Position numbers and translations under genes: made by a program | Notes under the pieces: generated by a model | What the model saw: only the letters and a program-made list of their open reading frames with translations | What the model was told of the DNA's origin: nothing | Database searches by the model: none | Shown here: positions 31,099 to 39,307 of the stretch, one piece after another | How the letters are laid out: every line of letters starts with the position of its first letter | Position numbering within the stretch: the stretch's first letter is position 1 | From: Gemmatimonadaceae bacterium | GTDB lineage: Bacteria; Gemmatimonadota; Gemmatimonadetes; Gemmatimonadales; Gemmatimonadaceae | Assembly (NCBI GenBank): GCA_024710705.1 | Contig: JANJUF010000082.1 | Location: forward strand, 1-46,703 | DNA length: 46,703 nucleotides | Direction: 5' to 3'

Positions 31099-31133
31099 TG
31101 AACGGCGAACTGCGCTTGCCTCCCGCCGTTCGG

Positions 31134-31163
31134 TTGCATATCGTATATGCGATACCATATATA
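31134..31163 (+). promoter_or_regulatory. arsR promoter with embedded palindromic operator
   Basis: TTGCAT (31134-31139) and TATATA (31158-31163) are spaced by 18 bases; the ATG follows 8 bases later, so the arsR transcript is nearly leaderless. Between the boxes lie two interleaved dyads, GCATAT-CGT-ATATGC (31136-31150) and TATCG-TATATG-CGATA (31139-31154), well placed for repression by ArsR. The AT-rich stretch stands out in a GC-rich region and also faces the ACR3 gene. Confidence 0.75.
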
Positions 31164-31171
31164 TAAGTGCC

Positions 31172-31552
31172 ATGACCACGCTTGCACCAGCCACCCGCTC
31201 GGCGCTTCGCGGGATTGCCGCGCTTCATGAAGCGTGTGGTGATCCGGCTCGGCTGCGGTTGCTGAACCTGCTCGCGGGGGGCGAGCTCTGCGTGTGCGAC
31301 CTCGTGGAGCTCACGGGGGAGTCGCAGCCCTTTGTCTCGCGCCATCTGGCGCGGCTGCGCGAGGCCGGGCTCGTCTCGGTGGAGCGACGCGGCAAGTTCG
31401 CGTACTACCAACTCGCCGAGCTCGGCTCGCACGCGCAACGCCAGCTCGACGCGGTGCTCGATAGCCTCCACGCCGCCGACCCGCGCCTCCGGCGCGAGCG
31501 CGATGCCGCCGCCACCTCGGCCGCCAAGCGCGGCGCCACGCCCTGCCGGTAG
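31172..31552 (+). CDS. arsR: ArsR family metalloregulator
   Basis: This 126-residue winged-helix repressor contains GGELCVCDLVELTGESQPFV, the classic arsenite-sensing motif with Cys40 and Cys42 at the start of the recognition helix. VSRHLARLREAGLVSVERRG and FAYYQL follow. Cys22 could supply the third arsenic ligand. Binding As(III) should release it from the operator at 31136-31154, inducing ACR3 and its own operon. The ATG at 31172 was chosen because upstream sequence is promoter. The metallophosphoesterase gene follows after 6 bases. Confidence 0.94.
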   Translation: MTTLAPATRSALRGIAALHEACGDPARLRLLNLLAGGELCVCDLVELTGESQPFVSRHLARLREAGLVSVERRGKFAYYQLAELGSHAQRQLDAVLDSLHAADPRLRRERDAAATSAAKRGATPCR

Positions 31553-31558
31553 GGATCG

Positions 31559-32311
31559 ATGACCGTCCAACTCGCGCTGCTCTCCGACGTCCACGCCAAC
31601 TTGCACGCCCTCGACGCCGTGCTGGCCGACATCGGCGCGCGCATTGGCATCGCCGGGCGCTATCACCTGGGCGATCTCGTCGGGTACTCCCCCTTCCCCA
31701 ATGAAGTGGTGGAGCGGATCGAGTCGGAGTCCATTCCCGGGGTCAGCGGCAACTACGACTCCACCGTGGCGCATCGCTACGCCCACTGCGGCTGCCGCTC
31801 CGAGAACCCGATCCAAGAGGCGGAGGCGCACGAGAGCTTCGCGTGGACACTGGCGAACGTCACCGAGACCACGCGCCAGCGCCTCGGGGCCCTCCCGCAT
31901 CGGTTGGACCTGAGGCCGCTGGGCGGCCACGCCGCCGGTCCGACGGTGATCCTCCTGCACGCCACGCCGGTGAACAACCTCGTGTACGTCACCGAAGACC
32001 GCCCCGACGACTTCCTGCGCAAGATGGCCGCGCAGGCTGGCGCGAAGGCCGGCGATGTGATCGCGTTCGGCCACACCCACAAGCCGTGGAACCGTCTCGT
32101 GGATGACGTGCTGTTCGTGAACACTGGAAGCGTCGGTCGCCCGAAGGATGGCGATCCGCGCGCGGGATGGAGCCTGCTCACCCTCGGCGACGGCATCCCG
32201 CGCGCCGAGCAGATCCGTGTGCCCTACGATGTCGACGCGGCCAGCGCCGCCGTCCTCGCGGCCGGTCTGCCGGCGGCCTTCGCCGAGACGATCCGCACCG
32301 GACGCACCTGA
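31559..32311 (+). CDS. Metallophosphoesterase (calcineurin-like family)
   Basis: This 250-residue two-metal phosphoesterase shows the family motifs in order: LLSDVHANLHAL, YHLGDLVGYSP, VSGNYDS, LLHATP, GHTHKPW and NTGSVGRPKDGDPRAG. These give all expected metal ligands (Asp, His, Asn, His-x-His). The pattern resembles YfcE/ApaH-like cytoplasmic phosphodiesterases. No signal peptide is seen. It starts 6 bases after arsR with AGGG just upstream, so it is in the arsenic-regulated operon. Whether it acts on an arsenic- or phosphate-related substrate is unknown. A Cys pair in HCGCRSEN is unusual for the family. Confidence 0.88.
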   Translation: MTVQLALLSDVHANLHALDAVLADIGARIGIAGRYHLGDLVGYSPFPNEVVERIESESIPGVSGNYDSTVAHRYAHCGCRSENPIQEAEAHESFAWTLANVTETTRQRLGALPHRLDLRPLGGHAAGPTVILLHATPVNNLVYVTEDRPDDFLRKMAAQAGAKAGDVIAFGHTHKPWNRLVDDVLFVNTGSVGRPKDGDPRAGWSLLTLGDGIPRAEQIRVPYDVDAASAAVLAAGLPAAFAETIRTGRT

Positions 32312-32323
32312 GGCGCCGCGCGC

Positions 32324-34516
32324 CTAGCCGGTAAAGACCGGGAACGCCGCACTCGAGCTCGGCGGACGCCCCGGCACGCCGCGCGACTGATCGGGCCGCA
32401 GCGGACTCTGGTCCACGGTGAAGGCGCCGCTCTCGCGACTCGCGCCCCAGGAATCGCGCAGCAGCATGCGATGCGTGGAGCGCTCGCCGTGCTCGCCCGG
32501 GTGACGCTGCACGTAGCTGCCGTCGGGCTGCAGGTCCCAGGCCTGGCGGTTGTCGGCCAGGCAGACTTCAAGGACCGTCTGCAGGCGTCGCTTGAAGGTC
32601 GGGTTGGCCACCGGTGTGACCACCTCGACGCGCCGGTCGAGGTTGCGCGGCATCCAGTCGGCCGAGCCGAAGTAGTACTCGGGCTCCCCGACGTTGTCGA
32701 ACATCCACACCCGCGAATGCTCGAGGAAGCGCCCGATGATGCTGATCACGCGGATGTTCTCGGAGAGACCGTCGACGCCCGGGCGCAGGCAGCAGATGCC
32801 GCGGACGATGAGATCGACCTGCACATCGGCCCGCGAGGCCTCGTAGAGGGCGCCGATGATCTCGGCGTCCACGATGGCGTTCATCTTGGCGATGATGCGC
32901 CCGCCGCGCCCGGCACGGGCGTGCTCGGTCTCGCGGGCGATGAGCTCGAGGATGCGCGCGCGCATGTTCACCGGCGCCACGAGCAGGCGGCGATACTGCG
33001 TCTGCCGCGAGTAGCCGGTGAGGGCGTTGAACAGGTCGCTGACGTCGGCGCCGATGGCCTCGTCGCAGGTGATGAGCCCCAAGTCGGTGTAGATGCGCGC
33101 GGTGCGCGTGTTGTAATTGCCGGTGCCGATGTGCACGTAGCGGCGGATGGCGTCCGCCTCCTTGCGCACCACGAGGGCGGTCTTGGTATGGGTCTTGAGC
33201 CCCGGCAAGCCGTACACCACGTGTACGCCGAACGATTCCAGCGTACGCGCCCACGCGATGTTGTTCACTTCATCGAAGCGCGCCTGCAGCTCCACCAGCA
33301 CGGCCACCTGCTTGCCGCGCTGCGCCGCCTCGGTGAGGGCCTGCACGATGGCGCCGTCGCCCGAGGTGCGGTACAGCGTGATCTTGATGGCCAGCACGTG
33401 CTCGTCGCGTGCCGCGCTCTCGATAAACGTCTCCACCGACGCGCCGAAGGAATCGAAAGGATGGTGCACGAGGATCTCGTTCTCGCGCACCACGTCGAAG
33501 ATTGACCGCGTGGTGTCGCGCAACTCCGGCGGCACGTGCGGGATGAGCGGCGGCTCACGATGCTCGGGGAACTCGAGCCCGCTCAGCGGAAAGAGGTCGC
33601 TGGCGTCGAGCAGCGGTCCGGGCTCGTGCACTTCGCGCGCCGAGAGCGGCGCCATCTCCGGCGCCTCGCTGGCGCGCAGTTCATCGAGCAGCAGGTCCTT
33701 GATGTGGGCTGGCGTTCCCTCCTGCACCTCGAGCCGCACGACCTCGCCAAAACGGCGCTGGAAGAGCTGCTCCTCGATCATCGCGAGCAGGTCCTCGGGC
33801 TCCTCGGTGTGCGAGATCTCGAGATCCGAGTAGCGCGTGAGCCGGAAGGTGTAGCAGCCCAGCACCTGCATGCCCGGGAACAGCGCGTCGAGCCGCGAGG
33901 TGATCAGCGCCTCCAGCGGCACGAAACTGTTGGGACGTCCCGTCGGCACCCAGCGCGGGAGGCTCTTGGGCACCTTCACGCGCGCGAACCGCACATCCCC
34001 GCGCTCCGGATCGCGCAGCTCCACGGCCAGCGAGAGCGAGAGGTTGGAGATGTACGGGAAGGGATGTCCCGGATCCACCGCCAGCGGCGTGAGCACGGGG
34101 AAGATGGACTCGGCGAAGTACGTCTCGAGCGTGGCGCGTTCGTCCGGCTGCAGCTCCTGCGGCTGCAGGAGACGCACGCCGATGCCGGCCAGCGCCGGGA
34201 GCAGCGTCTCCACCAGCAGCGTGCGCGCCCGCGCATTGAGTTCGCGCACGCGGAGGTCAATGAGGTCCAGCTGCTCCGCAGCCGTCAGGCCGTCGGGCGG
34301 GGTCTGGAGTACGCCGGCCGAGAGCTGCCGTCGCAGCCCGGCCACGCGCACCATGAAGAACTCGTCGAGGTTCGAGCTGAAGATGGCCAGGAACTTCACG
34401 CGCTCGAGCAGCGGGGTCCGCTCATCCTCGGCCTCGTGGAGCACCCGTGCGTTGAACTCGAGCCAGGAGAGCTCGCGGTTCAGGTAGCCAGGGTCCTTCG
34501 AGGCGAGGGGGATCAC
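32324..34516 (-). CDS. ppk1: Polyphosphate kinase 1
   Basis: Ppk1 makes polyphosphate from ATP reversibly. The 730-residue protein has the N domain (YLNRELSWLEFNARVL, AIFSSNLDEFFMVRVAGL), the head domain and two phospholipase-D-like C domains. Likely catalytic histidines are His462 in YVHIGTGNYNTRTARIY and His600 in LEHSRVWMF, corresponding to His435 and His592 of E. coli. The tail after about residue 665 is Ser/Pro/Arg-rich and not conserved. It starts at GTG 34516, 1 base after the pit stop, as third gene of the DUF47-pit-ppk operon under a Pho box. This couples import to storage. Confidence 0.96.
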   Translation of the reverse strand: MIPLASKDPGYLNRELSWLEFNARVLHEAEDERTPLLERVKFLAIFSSNLDEFFMVRVAGLRRQLSAGVLQTPPDGLTAAEQLDLIDLRVRELNARARTLLVETLLPALAGIGVRLLQPQELQPDERATLETYFAESIFPVLTPLAVDPGHPFPYISNLSLSLAVELRDPERGDVRFARVKVPKSLPRWVPTGRPNSFVPLEALITSRLDALFPGMQVLGCYTFRLTRYSDLEISHTEEPEDLLAMIEEQLFQRRFGEVVRLEVQEGTPAHIKDLLLDELRASEAPEMAPLSAREVHEPGPLLDASDLFPLSGLEFPEHREPPLIPHVPPELRDTTRSIFDVVRENEILVHHPFDSFGASVETFIESAARDEHVLAIKITLYRTSGDGAIVQALTEAAQRGKQVAVLVELQARFDEVNNIAWARTLESFGVHVVYGLPGLKTHTKTALVVRKEADAIRRYVHIGTGNYNTRTARIYTDLGLITCDEAIGADVSDLFNALTGYSRQTQYRRLLVAPVNMRARILELIARETEHARAGRGGRIIAKMNAIVDAEIIGALYEASRADVQVDLIVRGICCLRPGVDGLSENIRVISIIGRFLEHSRVWMFDNVGEPEYYFGSADWMPRNLDRRVEVVTPVANPTFKRRLQTVLEVCLADNRQAWDLQPDGSYVQRHPGEHGERSTHRMLLRDSWGASRESGAFTVDQSPLRPDQSRGVPGRPPSSSAAFPVFTG

Positions 34517-34517
34517 G

Positions 34518-35552
34518 CTAGGAGGTGCGAATGGCGGAGACGATGAGGTAGGAGATCGCCGCCACCGCCGCCGACGCGGGGATGGTGATGACCCAGGCCC
34601 AGATCATCCGGCTGGCCACGCCCCAGCGCACGGCCGAGAGACGGTGCGTGGCACCGACGCCAACGATGGCGCCGGAGATGGTATGCGTGGTGGAGACCGG
34701 GATGCCGAGGAAGGTGGCGAGGAAGATCGCCGAGGCACCGCCCGTCTCGGCGCAGAAGCCCCCGATGGGTCGCAGCTTGGTGACGCGCGAGCCCAGCGTG
34801 TGCACGATGCGCCAGCCACCCATCAGGGTGCCGAGGGCGATGGCCAGGTGCGCGCCGAGCTTGATCCAGAAGGGGATTTCGTCGCCGCCCGGCAGGTAGA
34901 AATGGCGCAGGAACCCCGTCTCGTTCACGAAGTAGGCCTGCCCTGCCACCAGCAGCGACACGATGATGCCCATCGTCTTCTGGGCGTCGTTGGCGCCGTG
35001 GGAGAGCGAGAACAGCGCCGAGCTGGTGATCTGCATGCCGCGGAACAGCGGGTCGAGCTTGGCCGGTCGCTGGTTCCGGAAGATCCAGCTGGTGCCGACC
35101 ATAAGTCCCCAGCCGGCGGCCATGCCCACCATCGGCGAAACGACGATGAAGATGATGGTCGGGACCCAGCCCGAGAGCAGGACGGCACTGAATCCCGCCT
35201 TGGTGACGGCGGCGCCCGCGTAGCCGCCGATCAGCGCGTGCGACGAGCTGGACGGAATGCCATACCACCAGGTGAGCAGGTTCCACGCGATCGCACCGAG
35301 GAGCCCGGCAAGGATCACGTCCGGGTTCACGATGGCCAGGTCGATCATCCCCTTCCCGATCGTCTTGGCGACGTTCGTGTCGAAGAGGAACAGCGCGAGG
35401 AAGTTGAAGGTCGCCGCCCAGACCACGGCGGTGAAGGGCGAGAGCACCCGGGTCCCCACAATCGTCGCGATGGAGTTCGCGGAATCGTGGAAGCCGTTGA
35501 TGTAGTCGAAGATGAAAGCGACACCGACGATCGCGAGGATGTACCAGACCAC
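34518..35552 (-). CDS. pit: Low-affinity inorganic phosphate transporter (PiT family)
   Basis: This 344-residue inner-membrane phosphate (metal-phosphate) symporter has the two inverted family repeats: FIFDYINGFHDSANSIATIV near the N-terminus and SLSHGANDAQKTMGII in the middle. WWYGIPSSSSHALIGGY and GIPVSTTHTISGAIVG are the repeated helix-breaking motifs. About nine to ten membrane segments are visible. I chose GTG 35552 (VVWYILAIVGV), 7 bases after the DUF47 stop. DUF47-pit pairs are common in bacteria and archaea. Arsenate is a known alternative substrate of PiT carriers, which fits the arsenic genes nearby. Confidence 0.94.
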   Translation of the reverse strand: MVWYILAIVGVAFIFDYINGFHDSANSIATIVGTRVLSPFTAVVWAATFNFLALFLFDTNVAKTIGKGMIDLAIVNPDVILAGLLGAIAWNLLTWWYGIPSSSSHALIGGYAGAAVTKAGFSAVLLSGWVPTIIFIVVSPMVGMAAGWGLMVGTSWIFRNQRPAKLDPLFRGMQITSSALFSLSHGANDAQKTMGIIVSLLVAGQAYFVNETGFLRHFYLPGGDEIPFWIKLGAHLAIALGTLMGGWRIVHTLGSRVTKLRPIGGFCAETGGASAIFLATFLGIPVSTTHTISGAIVGVGATHRLSAVRWGVASRMIWAWVITIPASAAVAAISYLIVSAIRTS

Positions 35553-35559
35553 GGATCGC

Positions 35560-36171
35560 TCAGGAGTTCTTGAGGGAAATGCTCTCGAGCACGTTCGCGA
35601 CGTCCTCGCACTCATCCACCGCGTGCTCGAGGTTGTCGTAGATCTCCTTCCACTTGATCACTTCGAGGGCGTCGGGCTTGCCGGCGAAGAGGTCGGCGAT
35701 GGCCTTGGAGTAAATCGCGTCGGCCTTCTCCTCGAGATCCTTCACCTGGCGCGCCGCCTTGTGCACCGCCGACGAGTTGCGGATCTCCTTCACGCCCACG
35801 GAGAGGACGCGGGCGCATTCGACGAGCACGTCCATCAGGGCGATGGCGTCGTCTCGGCGCTCGGTGATGCGGAACATCACGGCGCGGCGAGCCGTCCCGT
35901 CCATCAGGTCCACCACGTTGTCGAGCCGGTTCGCGAGCATATGGATGTCCTCGCGGTCCAGCGGCGTCACGAAGCTGCGGTCGATGCGCTGCATGATCTC
36001 GTAGGTCAGCTTGTCGGCGGCATGCTCCTCCGCCTTCACCTTGACCACGAGTTCCTCCACGCGGGAGGGTTCATTGAAGAGGTCACGCAGGAGGGCGGCC
36101 GAGGTCGTCAGGCGCGCCGAGAGCTGGTCGAAGAGGCCGAAAAAGCCTTCATCCTTCGGCAGAAATCTCAC
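35560..36171 (-). CDS. DUF47 family PhoU-like protein
   Basis: This 203-residue all-helical protein of the DUF47 (PhoU-related) family is thought to regulate the Pit transporter encoded after it. Helical segments show the family pattern: FFGLFDQLSARLTTSAALL, EEHAADKLTYEIMQRI, TPLDREDIHMLANRLDNVVD and VIKWKEIYDNLEHAVDECED, with acidic metal-binding residues. I start it at GTG 36171, giving VRFLPKDEGFFGLF, which matches family N-termini. The ATG at 36279 lies inside the predicted -10 box and cannot be used. First gene of the Pho-box-controlled DUF47-pit-ppk operon. Confidence 0.9.
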   Translation of the reverse strand: MRFLPKDEGFFGLFDQLSARLTTSAALLRDLFNEPSRVEELVVKVKAEEHAADKLTYEIMQRIDRSFVTPLDREDIHMLANRLDNVVDLMDGTARRAVMFRITERRDDAIALMDVLVECARVLSVGVKEIRNSSAVHKAARQVKDLEEKADAIYSKAIADLFAGKPDALEVIKWKEIYDNLEHAVDECEDVANVLESISLKNS

Positions 36172-36274
36172 GATTGGGGGTCCGCTCGGGGCGGCTCGGA
36201 AAAGGTGTTCGGCGAACCCGGTAGGACCGAGTTCCAGAGCCGTGAAATTACGCCCCATCCGGGGCGAACGGCAA

Positions 36275-36309
36275 ACCATAGAAGAGGGACTGTAACAGAA
36301 CCGTTACCG
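36275..36309 (-). promoter_or_regulatory. Pho box and -10 element of the DUF47-pit-ppk operon
   Basis: Minus strand: CGGTAAC (36309-36303), 4 bases, CTGTTAC (36298-36292), 11 bases, TATGGT (36280-36275). The 7-4-7 repeats followed by about 11 bases and a -10 box are the canonical PhoB layout. GTAACGG, a short spacer and CTGTTACAG are shared with the site before the TonB receptor. Confidence 0.7.
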
Positions 36310-36314
36310 TGGAC

Positions 36315-37091
36315 TCAGCCCATGGCGTCCAAGAGCCCACGCTGCAATAACATAGCCCGTCGACGCTCCACCAGCTCCGGCCGCTCGAAGGCGCGCACCA
36401 GCATCGCCCCTGTCAGGAACCCACCGACGTGCGCCCAGACGGCCACGCCGCCCCCCTGCCGCGGCATTCCCGCGAGATCCGGAATCCCCAGCAACACCTG
36501 AATTCCGAACCACCAGATCAGCACCATCCAGGCCGGCAGCGGAATGATCCGAAACAGCACCAAGAAGATGAACAGCATCCGAACCCGGACGCGCGGAAAG
36601 AGCACCAGATAGGCCCCCATCATCCCCGAGACGGCCCCCGAGGCGCCAACCGTCGGAATCGGCGAGCTCGGGTCCACCACGATGTGGGCGACCGCTGCCG
36701 CCACGCCGCAGATGAGGAAGAAGAGCACAAAACGCCCACGCCCCATCACATCCTCGATGTTGTTCCCGAAGACCCAGAAGAAGAGCCCGTTGCCGAGCAG
36801 GTGCACCCAGCTGCCGTGCAGGAAGATCGAGACGATGGGCGAGGCCCAGTTCCGCGGGTCGGCATCCACCACGCAGTTGAGTTCACGGGTCAGGCGGATG
36901 CTCGTGCCGAGCGGGGCGGCCCCGGTCAGCTCCGCCGGGACCATCCCAAGGTTGCACACGCTCATCGCCAGCGTCGTGTGGTCGAACCCACCGCCCTGGA
37001 TGATCAGCCATGCCGAAAGCATCGCGGCCAGGATCAGGATGGTCACGACGGGCACGCGAAGGGTCGGATTTTCGTCGCTGAGCGGAATCAT
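36315..37091 (-). CDS. Rhomboid family intramembrane serine protease
   Basis: This 258-residue polytopic membrane protease cleaves substrates within the bilayer. About six hydrophobic segments surround the family motifs: HGSWVHLLGN, the catalytic serine in VGASGAVSG (Ser151), and the catalytic histidine in WAHVGGFLTG (His221). A large loop between the first and second membrane helices carries Cys46 and Cys73. Start ATG 37091, divergent from dnaK across a 161-base region. It stops just before the Pho box of the DUF47 operon, so it is not part of that operon. Confidence 0.93.
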   Translation of the reverse strand: MIPLSDENPTLRVPVVTILILAAMLSAWLIIQGGGFDHTTLAMSVCNLGMVPAELTGAAPLGTSIRLTRELNCVVDADPRNWASPIVSIFLHGSWVHLLGNGLFFWVFGNNIEDVMGRGRFVLFFLICGVAAAVAHIVVDPSSPIPTVGASGAVSGMMGAYLVLFPRVRVRMLFIFLVLFRIIPLPAWMVLIWWFGIQVLLGIPDLAGMPRQGGGVAVWAHVGGFLTGAMLVRAFERPELVERRRAMLLQRGLLDAMG

Positions 37092-37126
37092 GCAGAAGGT
37101 CCTGTCAGTCCCATCAACCGCGTCGC

Positions 37127-37158
37127 CCAGAGACCGCCAAAATGGCGTGAATCTCTGG
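37127..37158. promoter_or_regulatory. Nested dyad in the rhomboid-dnaK intergenic region
   Basis: CCAGAGA (37127-37133) pairs with TCTCTGG (37152-37158), enclosing GCCA-AAA-TGGC (37136-37146). It lies about 95 bases before the dnaK ATG. It is not a CIRCE element. It may be an operator or a leader hairpin; the role is unknown. Confidence 0.4.
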
Positions 37159-37252
37159 CCCAGCCCTTGCCGTCAACAATCGACGTAACTCTGCTCGCGA
37201 CCAGAAAATCCCGAGCTTTCCGTAGCGCACAAGATATCCCGTCGAGGAACGA

Positions 37253-39184
37253 ATGGCAGACAAGGTGATCGGCATCGACCTGGGCACGACCAATTCCGTG
37301 GTCGCGGTGATGGAGGGCGGAGACCCCGTCGTCATCCCGAACGCGGAAGGTGGCCGTACAACCCCGTCGGTCGTCGGCTTCAGCAAGGACGGCGAACGCC
37401 TCGTGGGGCAGATCGCCAAGCGTCAGGCGGTGACCAATCCGCAGAATACGGTCTTTTCGATCAAGCGTTTCATGGGGGGCAAGCTCTCCGAGACGCAGAC
37501 CGAGACGGCCCGCGTGCCGTACAAGGTGGTGCGCGGCCAGAACGATCTCGCCGCGGTCGAGGTGCAGGGCAAGACCTACACCCCGCCCGAGATCAGCGCG
37601 ATGATCCTCCAGAAGATGAAGCAGACCGCCGAGGACTACCTTGGCCACTCGGTGACGAAGGCGGTCATCACGGTGCCGGCCTACTTCAACGACTCGCAGC
37701 GCCAGGCCACGAAGGACGCCGGCAAGATCGCCGGCCTCGAGGTGCTGCGCATCGTGAACGAGCCGACGGCGGCGGCGCTCGCTTACGGCCTCGACAAGAA
37801 CAAGAAGAAGGACGAGAAGGTCGCCGTGTTCGACCTCGGCGGCGGCACCTACGACATCTCGGTGCTCGAGCTCTATGAAGTGGACGGCACCCGCCAGTTC
37901 GAGGTGAAGTCCACCAATGGCGACACGCACCTCGGTGGCGATGACTTCGACCAGAAGGTGATCGACTGGCTGGTGGCCGAGTTCAAGAAGGACCAGGCCA
38001 TTGACCTCTCCAAGGACCCGATGGCGCTCCAGCGCCTGAAGGAAGCCGCCGAGAAGGCCAAGATCGAGCTGTCGGGGACGATGAGCACGGACATCAACCT
38101 GCCGTTCATCACCGCCGACCAGTCGGGGCCCAAGCACCTCAACTACCAGCTCACGCGCGCCAAGTTCGAGCAGCTGGTGGACGACCTGGTGCAGCGCACC
38201 ATCCCGCCGATGCAGAAGGCGCTCAAGGACGCCGGGCTCGACCCGAGTGCGATCGACGAGGTGATCCTCGTCGGCGGCTCCACGCGCATCCCGAAGATCC
38301 AGGAGATCGTCAAGGACTTCTTCAAGAAGGAGCCCAACAAGGGCGTGAACCCGGATGAAGTCGTGGCGGTTGGTGCGGCGATCCAGGGCGCGGTGCTCAC
38401 CGGCGAGCAGAAGGACGTGCTGCTGCTCGACGTGACGCCGCTCTCGCTGGGCATCGAGACCTTGGGCGGCGTGACCACGGTGCTCATCCCGCGCAACACG
38501 ACCATCCCGACGAAGAAGTCGGAGACCTTCTCCACCGCCGACGACAACCAGACGACGGTCGAGATCCACGTGCTGCAGGGCGAGCGCGAGCTGGCGCTGC
38601 ACAACAAGACCATCGGCAAGTTCCAGCTGACGGGCATCCCGCCCGCTCCGCGTGGCATGCCGCAGGTGGAAGTGACCTTCGACATCGACGCCAACGGCAT
38701 CCTGCACGTGACGGCGCGCGACAAGGCCACCGGCAAGGAGCAGAAGATCCGCATCGAGGCCTCGAGCGGCCTCTCCGACGCCGAGATCGACCGCATGGTG
38801 AAGGACGCCGAGAAGAACTCGGCCGAGGACAAGCGGAAGCGCGAGGAGATTGATACGCGTAACCGGCTCGATACCCTCGCCTACCAGGTGGAGAAGGAGT
38901 CGAAGGAGTGGGCCGACAAGGTGCCTGCGGACCTGAAGACGCGTCTGGACAGCGCCGTGGAGCGCGCCCGCAAGGCGCACCGCGGCGAGGACATGAACGA
39001 GGTGAAGGCCGCGCTCGAGGAGTTGACGGCGGCCTTCCAGGCGGCGGGTCAGGCGGTGTACGCCGCGCAGGCGGCGGCGCCCTCCGACGGGGCCGTTCCG
39101 GCCGACGGTCAGGCTGCCCCTGACGCCAAGAAGGACGACGTGGTGGAAGCCGACTTCGAGATCGTGGACGACAAGAAGGCCTAA
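37253..39184 (+). CDS. dnaK: Chaperone DnaK (Hsp70)
   Basis: DnaK is the ATP-dependent folding chaperone. The 643-residue protein has the nucleotide-binding domain with [43 protein letters not shown] and [13 protein letters not shown]. The substrate-binding beta domain ([27 protein letters not shown]) and helical lid follow, with the acidic tail [11 protein letters not shown]. The ATG at 37253 has GAGGAA about 6 bases upstream. No grpE or dnaJ is adjacent; HtrA follows after a strong terminator, so it is a single-gene unit. Confidence 0.98.
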   Translation: MADKVIGIDLGTTNSVVAVMEGGDPVVIPNAEGGRTTPSVVGFSKDGERLVGQIAKRQAVTNPQNTVFSIKRFMGGKLSETQTETARVPYKVVRGQNDLAAVEVQGKTYTPPEISAMILQKMKQTAEDYLGHSVTKAVITVPAYFNDSQRQATKDAGKIAGLEVLRIVNEPTAAALAYGLDKNKKKDEKVAVFDLGGGTYDISVLELYEVDGTRQFEVKSTNGDTHLGGDDFDQKVIDWLVAEFKKDQAIDLSKDPMALQRLKEAAEKAKIELSGTMSTDINLPFITADQSGPKHLNYQLTRAKFEQLVDDLVQRTIPPMQKALKDAGLDPSAIDEVILVGGSTRIPKIQEIVKDFFKKEPNKGVNPDEVVAVGAAIQGAVLTGEQKDVLLLDVTPLSLGIETLGGVTTVLIPRNTTIPTKKSETFSTADDNQTTVEIHVLQGERELALHNKTIGKFQLTGIPPAPRGMPQVEVTFDIDANGILHVTARDKATGKEQKIRIEASSGLSDAEIDRMVKDAEKNSAEDKRKREEIDTRNRLDTLAYQVEKESKEWADKVPADLKTRLDSAVERARKAHRGEDMNEVKAALEELTAAFQAAGQAVYAAQAAAPSDGAVPADGQAAPDAKKDDVVEADFEIVDDKKA

Positions 39185-39259
39185 GGCACTCGCCCCCGGC
39201 CTGCTGGAAACCATCGGGCCGCTCCCCGGTACTTATACGGGGACGGCCGGTGAGCCAAA

Positions 39260-39291
39260 AAAAGGGGGCCGCCTGCAGGCAGCCCCCTTTT
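39260..39291 (+). terminator. Intrinsic terminator of dnaK
   Basis: AAAAGGGGGC (39260-39269) pairs with GCCCCCTTTT (39282-39291), with GCCTGCAGGC forming an inner stem. The T-run and A-run on the two sides make it a textbook terminator, 75 bases after the dnaK stop and usable in both directions. Confidence 0.85.
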
Positions 39292-39294
39292 CGC

Positions 39295-39300
39295 TAACTT
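39295..39300 (+). promoter_or_regulatory. Likely -10 box of the HtrA gene (leaderless transcript)
   Basis: TAACTT ends 7 bases before the first ATG of the protease gene, directly after the dnaK terminator, so transcription would begin at or beside the start codon. The -35 region overlaps the terminator stem and is poor. Confidence 0.5.
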
Positions 39301-39307
39301 CAATGCC

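Noticed and set aside
36172-36279. ATG 36279 as start of the DUF47 protein
   Set aside because: This ATG is part of the TATGGT -10 box, and the extra residues do not resemble the family N-terminus.
22161-36309. pstC, pstA, pstB and phoU genes expected near pstS
   Set aside because: I looked for ABC-transporter permease and ATPase motifs in all frames given and found none; only the DUF47 PhoU relative is present.
37092-37252. CIRCE heat-shock element before dnaK
   Set aside because: The TTAGCACTC-N9-GAGTGCTAA pattern is not present.
37088-39214. 708-residue open frame on the minus strand across dnaK
   Set aside because: A shadow of the GC-rich dnaK codons; the translation is rich in Arg, His and Leu, and shows no domain, while the plus strand is an intact DnaK.
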